Of a stretch of 64,000 bases of DNA, positions 31,809-41,797 are shown in pieces (the stretch's first letter is position 1; each line of letters starts with the position of its first letter). The notes under the pieces are model-generated. The model saw only the letters and a program-made list of their open reading frames with translations. It was not told the origin of the DNA and did no database searches. A program made the position numbers and the translations under genes. Source of the DNA: Stemphylium vesicarium (Eukaryota; Ascomycota; Dothideomycetes; Pleosporales; Pleosporaceae); NCBI GenBank assembly GCA_004380135.1, contig QXCR01000012.1:248001-312000 (forward strand), given 5' to 3'.

Positions 31809-32078
31809 ATGTCTGCCCCCAACGCCAACAACCCCAACGAGGGCATCGTCGGCCAGGCCGTCAACTCTGTCAAGAACGCTGCCAACTACGTCTCCGAGTC
31901 CATCCAGGGCCAGTCCGCTGAGGCTTCCAAGGAGGCCAACAAGCAGCAGGCCAAGGGCAACGTCCCCGGTCAGGACTCCCTCACCGACCGCGTCTCCGGT
32001 GGTCTTTCTGCCGCTGGCGACAAGATTGACCAGGAGAAGCATGAGGGCTCTGCTGAGGCCAACAAGCGCTCCGTCTAA
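31809..32078 (+). CDS. Glucose-repressible / clock-controlled Grg1 (CCG-1)-like stress protein
   Basis: Small hydrophilic protein of 89 residues related to Neurospora GRG-1/CCG-1, which is highly expressed on glucose exhaustion, stress and conidiation and is under clock control; its molecular role is unknown. Diagnostic phrases are VKNAANYVSESIQG, EASKEANKQQAKG and the C-terminal KIDQEKHEGSAEANK. An N-terminal Asn/Pro-rich lead is added compared with Neurospora. Codon choice is strongly C-ending (GCC, AAC, AAG), as in highly expressed fungal genes. The ATG at 31809 has context CAACATGTC. The upstream region is rich in CCCCT elements, and a probable intron lies in the 3' UTR. Confidence 0.88.
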   Translation: MSAPNANNPNEGIVGQAVNSVKNAANYVSESIQGQSAEASKEANKQQAKGNVPGQDSLTDRVSGGLSAAGDKIDQEKHEGSAEANKRSV

Positions 32079-32118
32079 GTGCTTCAACACTAGACCGCTT
32101 GCTCGACATTTCACTTCG

Positions 32119-32176
32119 GTATGTTGCCGCTCACTATTTGTGTTTGTCGACCAACACTAACCAAACAAAGGTTCAG
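32119..32176 (+). other. Probable 3' UTR intron of the Grg1-like gene
   Basis: GTATGT donor, CACTAAC branch site and a CAG acceptor define a 58-nt intron starting 40 nt after the stop. That distance is under the usual threshold for triggering nonsense-mediated decay. Confidence 0.5.
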
Positions 32177-33289
32177 AACGATACCATTATGGATTAAGCG
32201 ATGAGCACTGTGTCTCTCGCGGGTTTCACGATAATACCATGACTTAATGGACATGAGATACCAATAAACTTCCTTATCAACAATTTCATCTTCCAATGAC
32301 CACTGTGATGTTTTGACCTTTTAACTTTCCATATGAGCGGTTAGATGTATCCTACTCCACGTCATTATAGCATGCCCGTCCTTTGTTGACATCCATGATT
32401 ATTGCTCACCTTTTCAGAATGACTTATCATTTACAAGGCTCCAATTCGTACTTTGTGCAAGCTCCGCATGACATGTGCAACATTTTAAAAGGCTCCGGAG
32501 ATTTAGACACTGTGAGACTCCAACCTTCACACGTCAGTTCGGCCAAGGTCTGTCAGCATGCTGGATACTGATATCAAGATATCCACATCATTGTATAAAT
32601 GGTTCGATTGTGGAATGAGGCTAGTTCAGACCATACAACTCAAGCTTCCAGGCTCAAAACCAAAGACGGATACAAAAACCAAGCTCAAGACATCACCTCG
32701 CGAAAACAAAAGGGTATAATATGCTCTGGGAATAACGCAAGCCACGACTGAAACGACTGTATGGGCCCTTCTTCCTCGATATGGGTATCTTCTCCCCCAG
32801 TAGTACTTGATGCGACGCTCGGTGGCGGGGCCTGCGGGGCCGGAGGAGGGGAATTGGTATCGTAGGAAGGCAAAGATGGGGAAGTCGTGATAGTGGCTTC
32901 TGAAGCAGACATCGGTGCTGACGGTGCTGATACACAGCGCGGGTTCTGGTCGACGACGGGGGCGGGGTAGTGATAATTATTGCGACAAGACGGACAGGTG
33001 AACGTGGTAGTGGTAGTTGGTAAGAAACTCTGCGAGTGTGGGGAACGCAGAAGATATGGAGGGATTGCTGACGGGCGCTGGATCGTCGAATGAGTACTTG
33101 ACGGGGTTGTCGTAGTCGGCCCCTAGGCAACTGTCTTGAGTCCCGTGTGAAGTGATGTTGTTCGCGCTCTGGCATGACGGCGAAGGGCTCGTCGCTGTTG
33201 GATAGAACAAAAGCATCAGTCAGCCCACAGCACAGAAGATCACTACCCTCCATCTCCCTCTCAAGAAGGATGGGAAGGAAAAGGGAGAT
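32177..33289. other. Convergent intergenic region, Grg1-like gene / MARVEL gene
   Basis: Mostly 3' UTR and spacer. Overlapping - strand frames at 32685-33253 are Pro/Arg-rich. One has a plausible splice acceptor near 33195, so an unrecognised small gene or an extended MARVEL 3' UTR is possible. I could not build a convincing product. Confidence 0.35.
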
Positions 33290-33817
33290 CTAAACATGCT
33301 GCCTCCCCCGTCCCGTAAGGCTTGTCCTTGCCTTCCTGGACCTCCAAAACACGACCGCGCCCACCACCGCCGTGCCAAACCAAAGCAGCATATTAGCAAG
33401 CAACACCCAAACCGCATTCTTCATCCTCTGAATGCCTTTGTTCCCCTCCGGATCCTCATTGATAAACATCTTGCCAAAGATGCCAAACGCCACAAGATAG
33501 CACACCCACACGAACGCGTCGACGCCGAAGAAGAACCACGCCTTGACCAGCGGCAGCATGAAGACGAGAGAGGTCAGGGCGCCGAGTGTGCCGCAGACGA
33601 CGGCCCACACCCATTTTGAGTCTACGTACTTGTTGGCTTTCCGTGCGTTGTCGAGATCGACGGCGTAGAGGCCGATGACGGTGAGGCCGAGGACGAATTG
33701 CAGGAAGCGGATGAGGAGGCGCGCGATTGTTGAGGGGGTGAGGGTGGAGGACAGGGTCGTGCCGAGTGTGGCCTTTTCGCCTCGAAGAGTGCTATTTGAG
33801 AGGAATTTGAAGCCCAT
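33290..33817 (-). CDS. MARVEL-domain four-TM membrane protein
   Basis: 175 residues in one coding exon. The ATG at 33817 sits in a good context (CCAAAATGG). Four hydrophobic helices can be seen: about 34-54 (LQFVLGLTVIGLYAV), 66-90 (WVWAVVCGTLGALTSLVFMLP), 93-113 (WFFFGVDAFVWVCYLVAFGIF) and 134-155 (WVLLANMLLWFGTAVVGAVVFW). A short basic tail follows. This is the MARVEL (PF01284) layout of fungal membrane-associating proteins, some of which organise plasma membrane domains or secretion. Specific role unknown. A 5' UTR intron just upstream is well formed. Confidence 0.85.
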   Translation of the reverse strand: MGFKFLSNSTLRGEKATLGTTLSSTLTPSTIARLLIRFLQFVLGLTVIGLYAVDLDNARKANKYVDSKWVWAVVCGTLGALTSLVFMLPLVKAWFFFGVDAFVWVCYLVAFGIFGKMFINEDPEGNKGIQRMKNAVWVLLANMLLWFGTAVVGAVVFWRSRKARTSLTGRGRQHV

Positions 33818-33833
33818 TTTGGTGGTGAGGGGG

Positions 33834-33894
33834 CTGAGCGGTTGGGTTAGTATGGAGTTCCTTTTGATACTTGCGACGCTGTAGAGATGCTTAC
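33834..33894 (-). other. 5' UTR intron of the MARVEL gene
   Basis: On the - strand: GTAAGC donor at 33894, ACTAACC branch and CTCAG acceptor, 61 nt in all, ending 16 nt before the ATG. Confidence 0.55.
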
Positions 33895-35134
33895 AGCTGT
33901 TGCTAGGGTCAGAATTGAATTTATCGTTTTCGTTTGGGGGGTTGTGAATGATGGGTCGTGGGGTTATTGTATATACCGCTTCGTAAAAACAGCGATGTTC
34001 GCGTCGGTTCGTTCGGTAACAAGTCGAAGAAACGTAGAGAAACAATAGCGTGGAAGGATGTAGTAATAATTTTCCCACTCTAGCTCTTCTCTTTTCTTCA
34101 CAGCGTTATTCGTCGTAATAAACAGCGTTTTTTCTTCTTCTTCTCGTCACACAATGTCTTTCGCGTTGTCTCTTTTTACCAGCAAGAAATGCGCAAAAGG
34201 GGACCCGATGTTGGCTACCGGGGTAGGGGTGGAGGGAGGGAGTGGGGCGTTTAAACAGCGGTATCACGCCCAAGGCTATGACGTCGATGGGAGGGTGGGA
34301 TGTGGCTTCTTCCAGACCGTCGAACCAGGATGTTGATAAATTCGTTCTTGCAGAAAACCACGGGGTTATGCTCTTTCCGTGCGATGATCGGCAAGGTTGC
34401 AAGGGCGAGGTCAGGCTGCTGAGAGTATGTGCACACCAAGGTTTGTCGGGAAAGGGTCCTGGTAGGGCCGTAGGGCAGATGAAAAAGTTTAATCGCAGAT
34501 CTACTGTGATTGAGGTGCAACGCTGACCAGAGCGACGAAAGATGTGTATGCAGGTTATGACTGTCAAAGTCGATGATAGTTAAGAAGAGAACAAAGGCTT
34601 GAAGACGAAAAACAGCGCGGAGAAAGCGACACATATACGTAGACCTCGTGTGATCGTTCACTTCTTTCCATGGTACCTGACGGTTACTTTCGTAGCATCA
34701 ACCACGTCCCCACACTTATTCGTTGGCGCCCCGTGGCGCTGGCCATGTAGTGTGGCCGTCCAGACCCTGTTTTCACAAGGCGCGTGTGGATTGCTTCGCT
34801 GACGTCGCTGGTGCCCGCTTAGTGCTGCTTCTAGTGCAGGGGTTGGTCTTCGCATGATTGGCTGTGGACACTCGAAGGGTCTCCGAGGGCGAAACGCGAA
34901 CTGTGAACTCTGGATTGAGCATTTTTTTGTGTCGTGTGATACCATTGTGTTGCTGAATGATGGGGGAAGATAGGATCGGGGTGTTCGTGTGAGTCTGGTG
35001 CATTCACTGACATTACTGAGACAGCCCGGCGTCGAGGCCATACATGTCCTCGAATAACTTCTTGGTTACATCATCCCAGTGAGCCATAGTAAGATTAACA
35101 TATGTTTATTATTTGCTTCCAATAGCTACTACAT
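33895..35134. other. Intergenic region upstream of the MARVEL gene
   Basis: About 1.2 kb including the MARVEL promoter and the GST 3' end. Small frames on both strands show no domain. A short TTCTTC run lies near 34132-34145. Nothing further supportable. Confidence 0.35.
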
Positions 35135-36127
35135 CTAAGGGCTAGAGTACTTGTAGCCGTACTGCTCCTTAGCAGCCTTGATTTGCTCTGCAAGCTTGTG
35201 CTCCTTCTCAGCAAACTCCTTGTCGTCCTTCATCTTCTGTAGGTACGTGTCGTTGCCGAATCCACTCTTGCTAGGAATCTCGATACCCTTCTGAACCGCA
35301 GGGCGAGCGAGTATCCTCTCCCACCAGCTCTTCAGATTGGGGAAAGAGTCGAGGTCCACACCGGAGATGCGCAGCATGTGGATCCAGCCAAAGCTTGCAA
35401 TGTCGGCGATACTGAACTTGTTGCCTACAAGGTAGTCTGTGTTGGCGAGGTGCGAGTCGAGGACACCGGCCAGGCGCTCCGTCTCGCCTGTGTAGCGCTG
35501 CATGCCATATGCGATGCGCTCCTTGGCGAAGCGGTTGAAGTGGTTGGCCTGGCCTTGCATGGGGCCGAGGCCACCGTGTTGCCACGCCATCCATTGCTCT
35601 GCGCGCGAGACATCAAGGGGATCAGAGAAGCTGAATTTGTGCTCGGGGTCGTAGTGGCGCGTCAAGTATGTGAGAATTGCTAGCAAGCGCTGTTAGTACA
35701 TGTCTCCGTCACGTCTGGCTGGGTTGTACATACAGAGACCCTCTTGTACCGCGAAACCACCCTGGTCGTGATCTACAATGACCGGAATGCGACCATTGGG
35801 GCCAAGCTTTGTGAACCAAGGCTCCTTTTGCGTGTTCTTGCTAATGTTGATGCTCTGCCATGTGTAGTCCTTGCCGTATGCTTCCTTGAGCTCCTCTAGC
35901 AAGATGCTAGCCTTCCAGCCATTGGGTGTGCCGAAAGTGAGCAGTTCAATGCCCTTGTTGGCGATGAGTCCCTTGGGTTCTTCGTCCGACATATCTGGTA
36001 GTATGCTAAACAGCGGTCTCGAGGTGTGGAAGCGCGATCTGGGAGCGAATTGGGGTTTTGCTGTGTAGACGGAAGCACGGAGCGTGTGTTTGAGTTGTGA
36101 GGGGAAGTGAGGGCGTAATAGTGACAT
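35135..36127 (-). CDS. Ure2/nu-class-like glutathione S-transferase, possible dual start
   Basis: Two exons, 36127-35734 and 35679-35135 (54-bp intron, GTATGT donor, ACTAAC branch), give 312 residues from the first ATG. The thioredoxin-fold N-domain holds TFGTPNGWKASILLEEL, whose TPNGxK motif typifies Ure2p-like enzymes that use Asn rather than Tyr/Ser. It also holds NGRIPVIVD (cis-Pro). The splice join gives QEGLSILTYL, where the usual Glu-Ser glutathione contact reads Glu-Gly. The C-domain contains the all-alpha SIADIASFGW N-capping box. The first 45 residues (MSLLRPHFPS..., with RSRFHTSRPLFS) resemble a mitochondrial presequence. A second ATG at 35992 (MSDEEPKG) would give a cytosolic form of 267 residues. 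Confidence 0.9.
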
Positions 36128-36832
36128 GGAGAGAGCCAATCTATAGTGCGTCAAAGGAGGGGTTATATGCGGCTACGCGCATGTGGAGAGCTGTTGCTTC
36201 CCAAGTGGAATTGCTTAGGAATCCATGACGTCGCCCGACCGTTTTCGTACGCACGAAAAATCCGACAATGCGCTAACCCCGGCATTTTTTGGGTACAAGC
36301 AGAATGAATTAGTAAGGATTGGAGGGCGCCAGTATCACAAGTCAGTATGCGTTTCACGAAGTTGGATATGTACGGCTGCGCGTCAGCATTGGCATCGTGA
36401 CTGAGCCATTCGGCGTTGCGACTGCGCGAACCTTCACTTTTCCAGGAATCGTTGTCCGAAATTTAATCATTACCATGCACTTGGCTAAATAGAGCCGAGA
36501 GAGCTCCCAGTTGGTGCTCCAAAAGATTCTCATCGTTTCGTTCTGCTCGGACTTCGGCCGTTTCCCTTCTAGTATGATTGGGGAGCGCAAACCAGAACAT
36601 CCACTCTTCCGATCAGCTCCGCGCTAGCTATACACTCAGACAGGAACTCCGACGCTGCACTGGTGATATGTGCCACTACGCACTTGGCTGAGCCCTGACA
36701 TTCCCCCTCTCCCTCAGCATACGCTGTTGGCTTTCAAGCCTCACGCTATCTTCTATTATGCGCTATCCAGTCTGCGGGAACTTGAGGTCGAGGAAAGCAG
36801 AAAGGTACTATCCGATTATGCCTGTTCTTCAA
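36128..36832. other. Intergenic region, GST promoter side
   Basis: About 700 bp between the GST start and the Yaf9 stop, both on the - strand. Presumed GST promoter. No gene or repeat seen. Confidence 0.35.
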
Positions 36833-37766
36833 TCACCTCCGCCGACTGCGGTCTCCGCTAGCTTGTTGCGCAGCCTGCTGAGCAGCCTCATGCCCCAACT
36901 CAGTCCGTAAAGACTTGAGTTTAGCCTCGACCTCTTCCTTCTTCTTCGCCTCCCTATCCAGCTGCTTCTCGACCTCTTCCATCTTGGCCTTGAAGAAATC
37001 CTGCAAAGCCTGTTCTTGCTCCTGGCTAAAGGGTACTTCGTCCGCGCCCTTTTCTGGCAATTGTGCGCTCCTCTCTCCATTCGGCAAGCCACGCTTGAGT
37101 CTTCCATTTGCGCCAAGAGATGCCTTCTTCGACCCGCCTTTGCCAGCCGGGATGAGGTAGTTCCACTGGTCTTCTGAAGTAAGGGCGTCAAAGAGCGCTT
37201 CGGTCGGCTCGTTGAACTGCACCACTTCTAGAAACTCGGATCGCACGCAGCCTGTCCGTTCTTGCTCGGCTTGCATCTTCTCGTCGCCGTATTTCTCTAG
37301 CTGCAAAAAGTGCTGCCTATACTGCGCTTTCTCCCCCGATATAGGCTGAAAGTGCAATCTTATGTCGATGTTGAAGCCTCCCCATCCTGTCTCGGTGACC
37401 TCGAACGGCGGTTTCTCCACCATGCGCAGCGGGTTCTCGTAGGTGTTGAATATCTTGAATGAAACTTTGTTGAGCCATGCTCGGATATCGGGGTCGCCTT
37501 CAGGCACTCGTACGTAGACGGTCCAGCGCTTCGTATGGTCGTCGGGAACGTTCTTGGGACGGTCGGGGTGGCCCACCGGGGGTAATTGCCAGGCTTCAGA
37601 GCCGATTACTGGGCGCGTGAGTGGATAGTTGGTAGTGCAGGGGACTCTGTATCTCACTGAGATTTCGGCTTATGCGCTTGTTCTACTTGCTATTAGTATA
37701 TGTGTGTCTTGGGGCCATGCGCAATAAACTTACCTTGACGCGCTTGTTCGACGCGGGAGCGGGCAT
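36833..37766 (-). CDS. YAF9: YEATS-domain protein Yaf9 (NuA4 / SWR1 subunit)
   Basis: Histone acyl-lysine reader shared by the NuA4 acetyltransferase and SWR1 remodeller, acting in H2A.Z deposition. Three exons: 37766-37734 (33 nt), 37676-37658 (19 nt) and 37608-36833, giving 275 residues. The spliced N-terminus reads MPAPASNKRVK, then RISRNL from the microexon, then IIGSEAW, matching the Yaf9 pattern KRxKxxSRxxIxG. The YEATS core has DDHTKRWTVYVR, the loop TYENPLRMVEKPPFEV and the signature GWGGFNIDIRLHF. A coiled coil at about 215-260 (rich in EEVEKQLDREAKKKEEVEAKL) is the usual Swc4-binding C-terminus. Without the microexon, single-frame prediction gives a false N-terminus. Confidence 0.92.
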
Positions 37767-38181
37767 CTTTGGGGCTGCGCCTTCTGCTGCGCGCAGTGGA
37801 GGGTTCGGGAGGAGTTTTGCGCGGTTGGACGTTTGTTCCAGGTCTTTTAGGATTATGCAACCGTAATGTGGCTTGCGATTCGAGTTGCGCGGCAGGTGGT
37901 GTGTATGAATTATCGTCGAGCTACGGGCGGGCTGCTGTATTAGCAGCGAACCCAGGTCAGCCCTATGCACGAGCCAGGATCATGGCCGTAATGGCTCCAC
38001 ATCAAGTACTATGATCATTCTCGTCCTTCACTTGGTCAAAAACCCTCCATCTGGGTTTGAGAGAAGGCACAACTGCGAAATTGAATTTCACGAGCGAGGG
38101 CAGAGAACATGGCGCCTCTTTGCGATTAGAACGCAGTAGGCGCTGCCCAAAACAACAACATCCCCACATTTGACGCGCACC
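37767..38181. other. Intergenic region upstream of YAF9
   Basis: About 415 bp between two - strand genes. Presumed YAF9 promoter. No other gene seen. Confidence 0.35.
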
Positions 38182-38522
38182 TTACTTCCCGCCTTCCTTC
38201 CCATCCCTTGACCTCTCATTGTACAGTTTGTCTTGTTTCCCAGAGTTTGGCTTCCCCTCAATCCTATCGAGCGAATCTTCAATCAATCCAACATGCCCAC
38301 GTATCGTCCCTTCAATCTCATCTAAACGCGCTTCCTGCTCTTCTTCCATTTGGTCCAATTTCTTCTCAACTCTCGAGCCTATATCAAAGCGTTAGTAGGT
38401 GACAAGATCCGACTGTCAGCGCGGAATAGAGTCTTACCGAGATATGTCGCGAAACCAGCTACCACGGCGAGGTTTGTGCTTACGAGGACGAGATCGTTCT
38501 TGAAGAGATTGCGGAGCGCCAT
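38182..38522 (-). CDS. Small membrane protein with coiled-coil tail, unknown function
   Basis: A spliced gene of 93 residues: exons 38522-38438 and 38378-38182, intron 38379-38437 with GTAAGA donor, ACTAAC branch and TAG acceptor. Residues 1-10 are short and basic (MALRNLFKND). A hydrophobic helix follows (LVLVSTNLAVVAGFATYLG). A highly charged heptad-like helix comes next (EKKLDQMEEEQEARLDEIEG), and the tail is Lys/Gly-rich and hydrophilic. The plan suggests a single-pass organelle membrane protein with a coiled coil in one compartment. I do not recognise the family. It is divergent from the Coq11-like gene, 533 bp apart. Confidence 0.7.
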
Positions 38523-39055
38523 GATGCGTCAGTAGCCAGTATATAGTGATGGTAAGAGTAGGATTGTATGTAAAACGCTAAAATGCTCTACATCGCCCTA
38601 TTTACATGAGAAGCTATCGAATAGTAGTTGTTTTGGCACTAGAATCATGAGGTCATGACGGCATTGGCCATACATGACCGACCGTGACGAACGTGAATGC
38701 CATCCCATCAACTCAACAGGAAAGAAAAATGAATAAACCCGTCTCTGTTGCTACAACACTGATGCCAAACTCCCCCGAGCTAGATGCAGATAGTAATGGG
38801 CCAAATGCAGTCCACTGGTAAGACGCGGAGGTTTCCAACATCTCCGCATACCCCTGCTCAGCCTTACGCGACGCACGCGAAGTGGAGTGACATCAGCACT
38901 GTAAGCTTCCGATCACAGCTAATCCCTTTCCCCACCAATCCAAACAAACGCTCCGAGCTCTAGAAGTCTCGCAACGCTCATCCGCATCTTCCCGTTAGCA
39001 CCAATTGACACCATTAGACATTCCACAACCTTCGTGGGTGAATAGGTAAACAGCA
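38523..39055. promoter_or_regulatory. Divergent intergenic region, small membrane protein / COQ11
   Basis: 533 bp that must hold both promoters. No elements identified with confidence. Confidence 0.4.
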
Positions 39056-40104
39056 ATGGCTTCAACTACAGCAGCAAAGAGAAAACTTGTGGTTTGTGGT
39101 GGAAACGGATTCCTAGGTATGCCCAGCAAAGCTTCTGCAATTGCTAATGCTGACATGTGATGTGAACAGGAAGTAGGATATGCAGAGCAGCAGCACACAG
39201 AGGTTGGAGCGTGACCTCGATATCGTAAGCCCATCCCTTCCCACCACCCTCAACACCCACTAATTTCACCCCAGCCGCTCAGGCACCCCGCATTGGTCCT
39301 CCGTCTCATCGTCGCAAACACCCCCGGACTGGTCCGAAAAGGTATCATGGCAAAAAGGCGACATCCTCGACCCCTCATCGTACACGCAGCATCTCGAAGG
39401 CGCCGACGCAGTCATACATAGCATGGGCATACTCCTCGAGGCAGACTACAAGGGCGTCGTCAGCGGACGCGAGAGCCCCATCAAGGGCCTACAGAGGGCG
39501 TTTAGCAGCACCAAAGCTGGGACGCAAAATCCTCTGACCCGAAAAGAAGGGGAGACGCTGAAACCACAGGAGAGCGATGGACAACTCACGTATGAAGTCA
39601 TGAATCGGGACACAGGTATGAATTCAGCGGGTTGGGTGGTGAAGGCTTTGAAAAAAATTGACTAACTTGAGTATGATAGCCGTTTCTCTCGCCCAGGAAG
39701 CTTCGACGCGCAAAGTGCCTACGTATCTCTACATCTCCGCCGCCGCTGGCACGCCCATCCTCCCCGCACGCTACATAACTACAAAACGCGAGGCCGAGTC
39801 CCTCATTTCCACGACATTCCCTTCCATGCGTTCCATCTTCATTCGTGCGCCCTTCATGTACGACAGTAGCCGGACATTCACTCTCCCCATTGCAGCAGCT
39901 GGCGGTGTCGCGAGCATGATCAACAGCGCAGTGGGTGGACGATTGACGTGGCTCATGGGTGCAGGGGGTATTAAGCCCTTGAAAGCGGATCTCGTGGGCG
40001 AAGCAGTTGTAGAGGCGCTGGAGGATGAGGAAGTCCGCGGACCAGTAGAAGTACCGGAGATCGAGAGGCTAGGCACAAGAGCGTGGAGGAAGAACATGTT
40101 GTAG
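39056..40104 (+). CDS. COQ11: Coq11-like NAD(P)-binding atypical SDR (YLR290C/NDUFA9-like)
   Basis: Mitochondrial protein associated with the coenzyme Q synthome. Four exons (39056-39116, 39170-39224, 39275-39615, 39680-40104) give 293 residues. The dinucleotide site is VVCGGNGFLGSRIC (GGxGFLG) and crosses the first splice. Then SISRSG at beta-2, GDILDPSSY, and AVIHSMGILLEADYK, which is close to yeast Coq11 (HSLGILLE). LTYEVMNRDTAVSLAQE corresponds to YEMMN in yeast, then YISAAAGTPILPARYITTKREAES with Tyr and Lys in the YxxxK region, and IRAPFMYD. The extended family shares the NDUFA9 fold. No obvious presequence is seen; the N-terminus is short and basic. Confidence 0.88.
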
Positions 40105-40192
40105 ATGTGGCTCCCTCGTTAGCGGACCGCGTTTACAACAGCAAAGTGCGCCAAAATACAACGCCCAAAGTCACTCGCAGTACAATCTAAGC

Positions 40193-41797
40193 TCACTTCT
40201 TACGATTGCCTGAATTGACGAGTTTCTTCTTCATGTGCTTTGGCATCTTCTCCTTGCGCTTCTCGCGCTTCTCTTCTTTGATAGCCTTCTTGTGAGCGAC
40301 CTTTTCTTCGTGATCAATGTGCTTCTTGCCGCGGCTAGGGCCTTTGTCGAAGATACTTTGGTCAACCTCGGACGTATCTGAGCTATCATCGTCAGAGTCG
40401 GCATCTGGGTTCGACGCATCGGACGAGTTGTTGACAGCCTTGTCCGCAAGAAGAGCCTGGTACGGAAGGTCGGAACCTGCGCCAGAGTTGACAAGCTCAG
40501 CGTCACGCTCGATGTCGTAAACTTGGTCGAGCGTTTGCGGGATGTACTGGTTGCGGAAAACATCGTCATCTTCGTCCTCCTTCTTCCTCTCCTCCTCGGT
40601 CAAGGGTTCTGTGCTCAACAAGCCGCGGATCGTCTCTTCAATCTGTGACAAGTCCTTCATCTCCTTGGCGCCAGTTGAACCGGTGACGAATGTGTAGGCT
40701 TTGCGCTCGCTAAGAGTCTCGACGTTGCGCGAGCGGAAGAAGTCTGATACGTTCTTGACGTCCATGCGCAAGAACTCCAGGGAGCGTGGGTGGTCGTGCT
40801 CCACGGCTTGCGATACATCAATCATCCATTGCTTTCCCTCGTGGTATAGAACATTGTACTCGCTCAGATCGGCGTGCACAAGGCGGCATGTCTGGTAGAG
40901 TATACGCATGTAGGCCAGCATCTGGACATACAGCTCTGTCCACTTGGCATCCTCCTCCTCGGTGGTCAGGCCCTCAAAGCGTACGTCTTTTAGTCGGGGC
41001 GCTGCCTTGCCTTTGCGGTCGCCTACGAAGCCCATGACAAGAACATGGTTTCGCAGGGCATGGGCCTCGGGCGAAGGGATGCCGGCGTCGTGTATCCTCG
41101 CTAGATTTCGGCGCTCCTTGTCCGCCCACATCCTCACCATAGCACGGTTGTTGCTCTTGTTGTACCCTTGTCTGAACCTGAACTCGCCCTCGACATACTT
41201 GGCACGATCCTTGAAGACGAGGATGGATGTCTTGTAGACCTTGACAGCACGGTGAATAGGATCGGCGCTTTCGTCTGATGGTTCTACGATGGCGTGGTAT
41301 ACGTTGGCTTCTTTACCAGTGGAAATGACACCGTGAAGTTCTGAGATTGCGCCGCGGTTTATGAGCTGCAAAAGGATCATCTGTGTTCTCCGGTCCAGCA
41401 CTTGCTCCGTTGTGGCGCGATCTGCCTTGTCCTTATCCCTTGCATTGCCTCCTGATGCGCCCGTCATTCGCCCCGTAAGGCGGATCTTGCTTGCATGCTT
41501 TGCGAGGGAGGCGACCTGGTCGTCGATTGAGGCGTTTGTATTCGCTGATGGCTTCTGTGGGTTGGATTTCGGCTTGTGGTCGTCGGGAATATTTGTGTCG
41601 TTGAGTTTTCTCTGGCGGTTGTAGGCTTTGGTAAAGTCGCCGTGGTCGCCAGAAATTAATTCTGGTACAATCTCGTCGTCATCGAACAAATCGTCAATGT
41701 CGTCGTCTTCTTGTTGTTCTGGCGTAGGATACTCTTCAGCGTCGCGAGTAGGCTCCTGCTGTTGCACTGGATTTTCTGCCTCGTTGATGGTTGCCAT
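40193..41797 (-). CDS. RIO1: RIO1 atypical serine kinase/ATPase
   Basis: Acts in the last cytoplasmic steps of 40S maturation (20S pre-rRNA cleavage) and in cell-cycle control. Single exon from the ATG at 41797, 534 residues. The upstream frame is open but lacks an ATG. An acidic N-terminus (DDDIDDLFDDDE) comes first. Nucleotide loop STGKEANVY lies at 159-167, catalytic Lys186 in VKVYKTS, the RIO-specific FKDRAKYVEGEFRF flexible loop near 195-208, catalytic HADLSEYN at 308-315, and metal-binding IDVSQAVEHDHP from 326. The C-terminal tail is Asp/Ser-rich then strongly basic (KEEKREKRKEKMPKHMKKK), as in yeast Rio1. It converges with COQ11; the stops are 88 bp apart. Confidence 0.95.
   Translation of the reverse strand: MATINEAENPVQQQEPTRDAEEYPTPEQQEDDDIDDLFDDDEIVPELISGDHGDFTKAYNRQRKLNDTNIPDDHKPKSNPQKPSANTNASIDDQVASLAKHASKIRLTGRMTGASGGNARDKDKADRATTEQVLDRRTQMILLQLINRGAISELHGVISTGKEANVYHAIVEPSDESADPIHRAVKVYKTSILVFKDRAKYVEGEFRFRQGYNKSNNRAMVRMWADKERRNLARIHDAGIPSPEAHALRNHVLVMGFVGDRKGKAAPRLKDVRFEGLTTEEEDAKWTELYVQMLAYMRILYQTCRLVHADLSEYNVLYHEGKQWMIDVSQAVEHDHPRSLEFLRMDVKNVSDFFRSRNVETLSERKAYTFVTGSTGAKEMKDLSQIEETIRGLLSTEPLTEEERKKEDEDDDVFRNQYIPQTLDQVYDIERDAELVNSGAGSDLPYQALLADKAVNNSSDASNPDADSDDDSSDTSEVDQSIFDKGPSRGKKHIDHEEKVAHKKAIKEEKREKRKEKMPKHMKKKLVNSGNRKK

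Noticed and set aside
32685..33253. Overlapping - strand frames of 75-186 codons after the MARVEL gene
   Set aside because: Pro/Arg-rich in several frames at once. A possible acceptor near 33195 was noted, but no donor gives a convincing product and the MARVEL protein already ends normally at 33290.
33834..34078. N-terminal extension of the MARVEL protein up to 34078
   Set aside because: The stretch crosses a well-formed 61-nt 5' UTR intron, and the conserved four-TM core starts just after the ATG at 33817.
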